Of a stretch of DNA of 64,000 nucleotides, positions 60,601-64,000 are shown piece after piece. The stretch's first letter is position 1. Each line of letters starts with the position of its first letter. The DNA lies in the NCBI GenBank assembly GCA_008933995.1, contig WARS01000011.1, forward strand, positions 17,815,516 through 17,879,515, written 5' to 3'. The notes under the pieces are model-generated. The model was not told where the DNA came from. It saw only the letters and a program-made list of their open reading frames with translations, and made no database searches. A program made the translations under genes and the position numbers. Origin of the DNA: Datnioides undecimradiatus (lineage: Eukaryota; Chordata; Actinopteri; Lobotiformes; Datnioididae).

Positions 60601-61020
60601 CACTTTATTAGTCTATTTAACAAATAAAATCTGAGGGCAAATCAAGACACCTGCGACCAGGCTGTTAAAACTGTCTGAACTAAGAAAACAGCACATTTAC
60701 AAAGAGTCAAGTCCAACACCCCGGAGCATAGACCCAGCGACAAAAGAAAAAACAAGGTGGCAGTCGAGTATGAACGAGTTTATGTACAGATTTTCACTTT
60801 AGGAAAATGAAGAGAAGTATAAAGGCTCCATACTGTACAGGTTGGTCATTTCAATACATCACACTGAAAACATGAATTAGATCTCTGAGCAACCCAAGAA
60901 AATATGGATTGCCTTGAATCCCAGAAACACACATTTTCCAGATTTAGTCCGAAATGAACTTGCATCCAAAAGTAATGCTGTACACACAGATGATACAGAT
61001 CATTTTAAAACCCTCCAGTG
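60590..61020 (-). other. mgat4c: mgat4c 3'UTR (approximate)
   Basis: Non-coding sequence between the TAA at 61023-61021 and the candidate poly(A) signal at 60609-60604. No other feature seen. Confidence 0.45.
60604..60609 (-). terminator. Candidate mgat4c poly(A) signal
   Basis: AATAAA on the minus strand (TTTATT on plus), about 410 bp after the mgat4c stop. Confidence 0.45.
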
Positions 61021-62638
61021 TTACTTTATAAACTGACTGACAGGCTGCGTGGTCCATAAACTGATAGTCCTGATGATGAGCCACTCTTTCTGACTGGCGG
61101 TGACGACTATTCGCACGCACTCGATGTCGAAGCCGATCTTGTGGTCCACGTTGTGAACCTCGATGCTTCCGGCTTTAAACTCCCCTAACGTGATGTAGGA
61201 CGAGCACTGCCGTCCCTGTTTGGTTTCCACAGATTTCTGTCCCACTTCCAGAGCTCCGTGGTGGAGAATGTCGTTCTGTCTGTCCTCTGTGCCCGTCACA
61301 ATTTTGATTCTGCTGATTTTAGTTGATTTATTAAAGATTATGACAAAGAAATCTCCAGTGCAGGGGGGCTTGCCCCAGAAATATTCATCAACAATACTGC
61401 TGTAAGCCTTGGTGGCGTCGTAGTTTTCAAAGACATTGATGTTTGTGTAAAGGCTGGCAGGAGGGTTGTCCGGGATGTCTATGGAGTCTTCCTCAAAGTC
61501 GTCGTCCTTCAGCTTGTTCTCTGCTCCTTTGTAAGAAGAGTAGTAGCCCATGTGCTGGAACAGCGAGGGCTTGAAGCGGATTACGTCCTTCTGGGCCAGC
61601 AGACCCCTGAAGTGGATGAGGAGCCAGTCGCAGGGCATCTCCTGGTAGAACATGAGGAGGAAATGAGCCAGGCGTGGCAGGTCTTTGGAGTGGTACAGTT
61701 TCCCGATGTAGCCCAGCTTGGAGAACTCCAGCATCACCCAGTAGGAGCCTTCTCTGGAGGTGATCACCTTCTTCAGCGCCGTCAGGAAGTTCCTGGAGCA
61801 GCGCACGTCGTCCTCTAACATCATGTAGAAGTGAGAGAGGTTCGTGCAGAAGTTGAGGAGGAAAGCGTAGTCCACATTCTGCTTGGAGCGGAACCGGACC
61901 CGGTCCTCCGGGTCATTATAGTTCCTTTTTAACCCGTCCAAAGATGGATAGTACTCCTCTGGGGTGTGGATCACCAAGAGGCGTCCTGCTATGATGTGGT
62001 GAGCGAACTTCCTGGTGATTTCCTGCACCAGGTTCTCACACCAGACCAGGTCAAAGTCTGCCAGGTGGACCACAACCACAATCTCTTTGAGTTCTTCATA
62101 ACTGGACTGATCAAAGATGGATTTGATCGTCTCCAGAAGGTAATTGCCCTTTTTCCTCTTGACAGAAGACAAACCGATGGTAAGATACTCTGTGAACAAA
62201 AATCAATTGAGTCAATTCATTATGGAACAAAACTGAGTGCAGAAGCTGAAGTCTAAGTTCTATCACGTTGGTAGAAGAACCTACTTTTGCGAGGCAGAGG
62301 AATCCCTGCGAGGTAGCGATACGTCACGTTGATAGTCCCAGAGAAATTCGACAGGTCTCTGAATGTGTGGACGTATCGTTCAGAGTTTGCAGGATGCATC
62401 AGTGTCTCTCCCAGGTGTCTCTTTTCAGCCTCCTAAAATTACAAATACAAGAACGCCAAGCAAAATGTCAAGAGTAGTAACAGGATCACATCATCACAAC
62501 GTTTCGGCGAGCGAGTATTTTAGAGGTGAGGAATCGTACCAGCACATATCCATCGTCCATGTACAGGTTGAAGAAGAGCAGAAAGGTGATGAGGAAGCCG
62601 AGGAAGGGCAACATGGATCGTTTCCTGAAACACCTCAT
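61021..62638 (-). CDS. mgat4c: Alpha-1,3-mannosyl-glycoprotein beta-GlcNAc-transferase 4C-like (GnT-IV family)
   Basis: MGAT4 proteins are Golgi type II membrane enzymes that branch N-glycans; activity of the C member is less certain. Minus-strand exons: 62672-62540 (ATG at 62638), 62432-62285 and 62189-61021 (TAA), joining in frame to 471 codons; human MGAT4C has 478. A membrane anchor ([19 protein letters not shown], residues about 8-26) follows a basic MRCFRKR. The stem carries NFS and NVT glycosylation sites. The catalytic domain has [38 protein letters not shown], the acidic MMLEDDVRC motif, [10 protein letters not shown] and [16 protein letters not shown]. The sequence is closer to MGAT4C than to MGAT4A or B. 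The first visible exon starts at a good acceptor (ctcccgcag), so a noncoding exon lies upstream. No in-frame ATG precedes 62638 in that exon. Confidence 0.93.
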
Positions 62639-62672
62639 CTTGTCCACATGAGCCTCGAGATCACGTCTCTCA
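62639..62672 (-). other. mgat4c: mgat4c 5'UTR segment of the first coding exon
   Basis: 34 bases between the acceptor at 62673 and the MRCFRKR start. The frame is open through to the acceptor ([11 protein letters not shown]), so translation could begin in an upstream exon, as in the longer human N terminus ending in ...LDKMRC. Confidence 0.5.
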
Positions 62673-64000
62673 CTGCGGGAGGTCGAAGATAAAAACAGAA
62701 AATCTGGTCACGGAGAGCGAATAAAGACGTGAGGGAACGTTTACACACGGCTGGCTACATGTTCTTTAATTCAGTCCTTGTGGACTTTTGGGTAATGACA
62801 TTGATATTGAGGATTAGGGGAGGGCTTCTGTGAAGGGAATAAGAAAGAGCTCATCACCTGCTTTAATCAAAAAATATGAATCAGGATTGAGTCACTTATC
62901 AGAGCAGGGCTGAAACAGAAAGCTTTAAAAGACGCCAACAAGGCGTCACAGAACAGAAACGACCAGTTGCTCATTAAATCTGTCCATTAACTGTAAATTA
63001 TTATCATTATTTCTATAATGTCATGTAATTAATTCACTGGTTTAACCTTCTCAAAAGTTTGAATTTGCAGCTTTTTTCTTTTTTGTATGTTGATGAAACT
63101 GAATATCTCTGGGTTTTGATCTGTTGTCCAGAGAAAACTACTGCTGCCTTTATTAGTCTGAGCAGACAGGAGAACTTGGAACTGAACTGAGGACTTTAGG
63201 AAGTGCAGGTTACGTCTAACCAATCTGTCATCAGGACACCCCGGCATAAGCTCTTTTATAACGCCATCTTGAGCACATTTTCACTCATCTCTGACATTTT
63301 ATTGGCTAAAAGATGAGTTGACTAATCAAAAAATGACAAAAAATGTAATTAAAGCAGCAATAACAGAATTTTCTGGCCACTGGAGGCAGCGAAACAAATT
63401 AAAAACATAAAACTTGTTATGACTTAAAGCTACCAATTGCCTTTTTATGCATCCAGCAGACAAGGAGCGTGGCATTTATTTGGAGTTGTTGTTTTTGGCC
63501 ACATGACGAATGTAAATCCAATATTCGCTCTTGGTTTGTCTTTTGTTTTGGTCGTCAACCCCTCAGGGAAACATCTGGCCCTTGAACTACTCCACAAATC
63601 CTCCACTGTGCTCATCAGCTAGCTGCCAGCTTTGTCTGTGTGTTGTACTTCAGCTGGTTTATCAGAACGGGAAACAGGGCTGATGAGGGCAGTGCGACTG
63701 AACCAAAATAATTAAGTGCTTGGGGCTGTAAAATCAAAACAAAGCACTAAAAGGTGCTAAAATGTTCAACTGAAGAGAGACGCTGCACAGTGAGTTGATG
63801 ATTCTTTGTGGGTTTGTCACCACGAGCCATTCCTTTCACGTCACACAGAGACTCGATCCATTGTTGATACAAAAATATTGATTAGCGGAGTTAATTAAAA
63901 TATTCATCGGCTGCGGCCCTGAAGTATCAATCACATTCTGGATGGATATTCATCTTTAATTGGGTTATGATGAGATACTCAGCGTGACAGATGTGGCCTG
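62673..64000. other. Upstream of the visible mgat4c exons
   Basis: Presumably the first mgat4c intron or promoter side. It contains dispersed-repeat copy 3 (about 63370-63670). No coding exon recognised. Confidence 0.45.
63370..63670. repeat. Dispersed repeat, copy 3 of 3
   Basis: Starts near tctggccactggaggcagcg, with tttatttggagttgttgttt, ggccacatgacgaatgtaaa and tcagctagctgccagctttg further on. It is the most complete copy in the window. It aligns by eye with 53690-53950 and, in part, 23940-24120. Confidence 0.6.

Noticed and set aside
61552..62256. Plus-strand ORFs within mgat4c
   Set aside because: Antisense shadows of the large mgat4c exon, whose minus-strand protein matches the family along its whole length.

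Overview
The window is vertebrate nuclear DNA, most probably from a teleost fish. It holds intron-rich genes with GT-AG junctions, AT-rich intergenic DNA, many CA/GT microsatellites and repeats typical of fish genomes. The encoded proteins match vertebrate families closely, and their short introns and sequence details look fish-like. No bacterial, viral, plasmid or CRISPR content is visible. All gene models were built by translating exons by hand and comparing them with family sequences from memory; no alignment was run.

Layout, left to right: (1) 138-12865 (+), exons 3-12 of swap70, an actin- and phosphoinositide-binding Rac regulator, followed by about 1.35 kb of 3'UTR. (2) About 14.3-28.7 kb, a gene-poor interval with microsatellites, a hairpin and one dispersed repeat. 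(3) 29310-30923 (+), a complete adrenomedullin precursor (adm) with a TATA box and a 5' noncoding exon. (4) 32.2-37.3 kb, intergenic, with a 39-bp perfect palindrome at 35225-35317 and a long GT tract. (5) 37.3-48.9 kb (+), ampd3 (erythrocyte-type AMP deaminase) with two candidate first exons. (6) About 50.8-57.5 kb (-), rnf141 (RING finger protein), with a CRE in its promoter. (7) 61021-62672 (-), mgat4c (Golgi GlcNAc-transferase family), whose 5' noncoding part is not resolved.

The order and orientation swap70(+), adm(+), ampd3(+), rnf141(-) match human 11p15.4. SBF2, which lies between SWAP70 and ADM in human, is absent here, and mgat4c (12q in human) occupies the far side of rnf141. The genes are not a functional pathway; the linkage is ancestral synteny.

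I found no new multi-gene system. The points most worth a second look are: a Gly-to-Val change in the normally conserved disulfide ring of adrenomedullin; a GC-AG intron in swap70; a weak splice donor in the rnf141 RING domain with a paired pair of cryptic sites that would give an in-frame alternative loop; phase-compatible alternative first exons of ampd3; and the serial palindrome at 35.2 kb.
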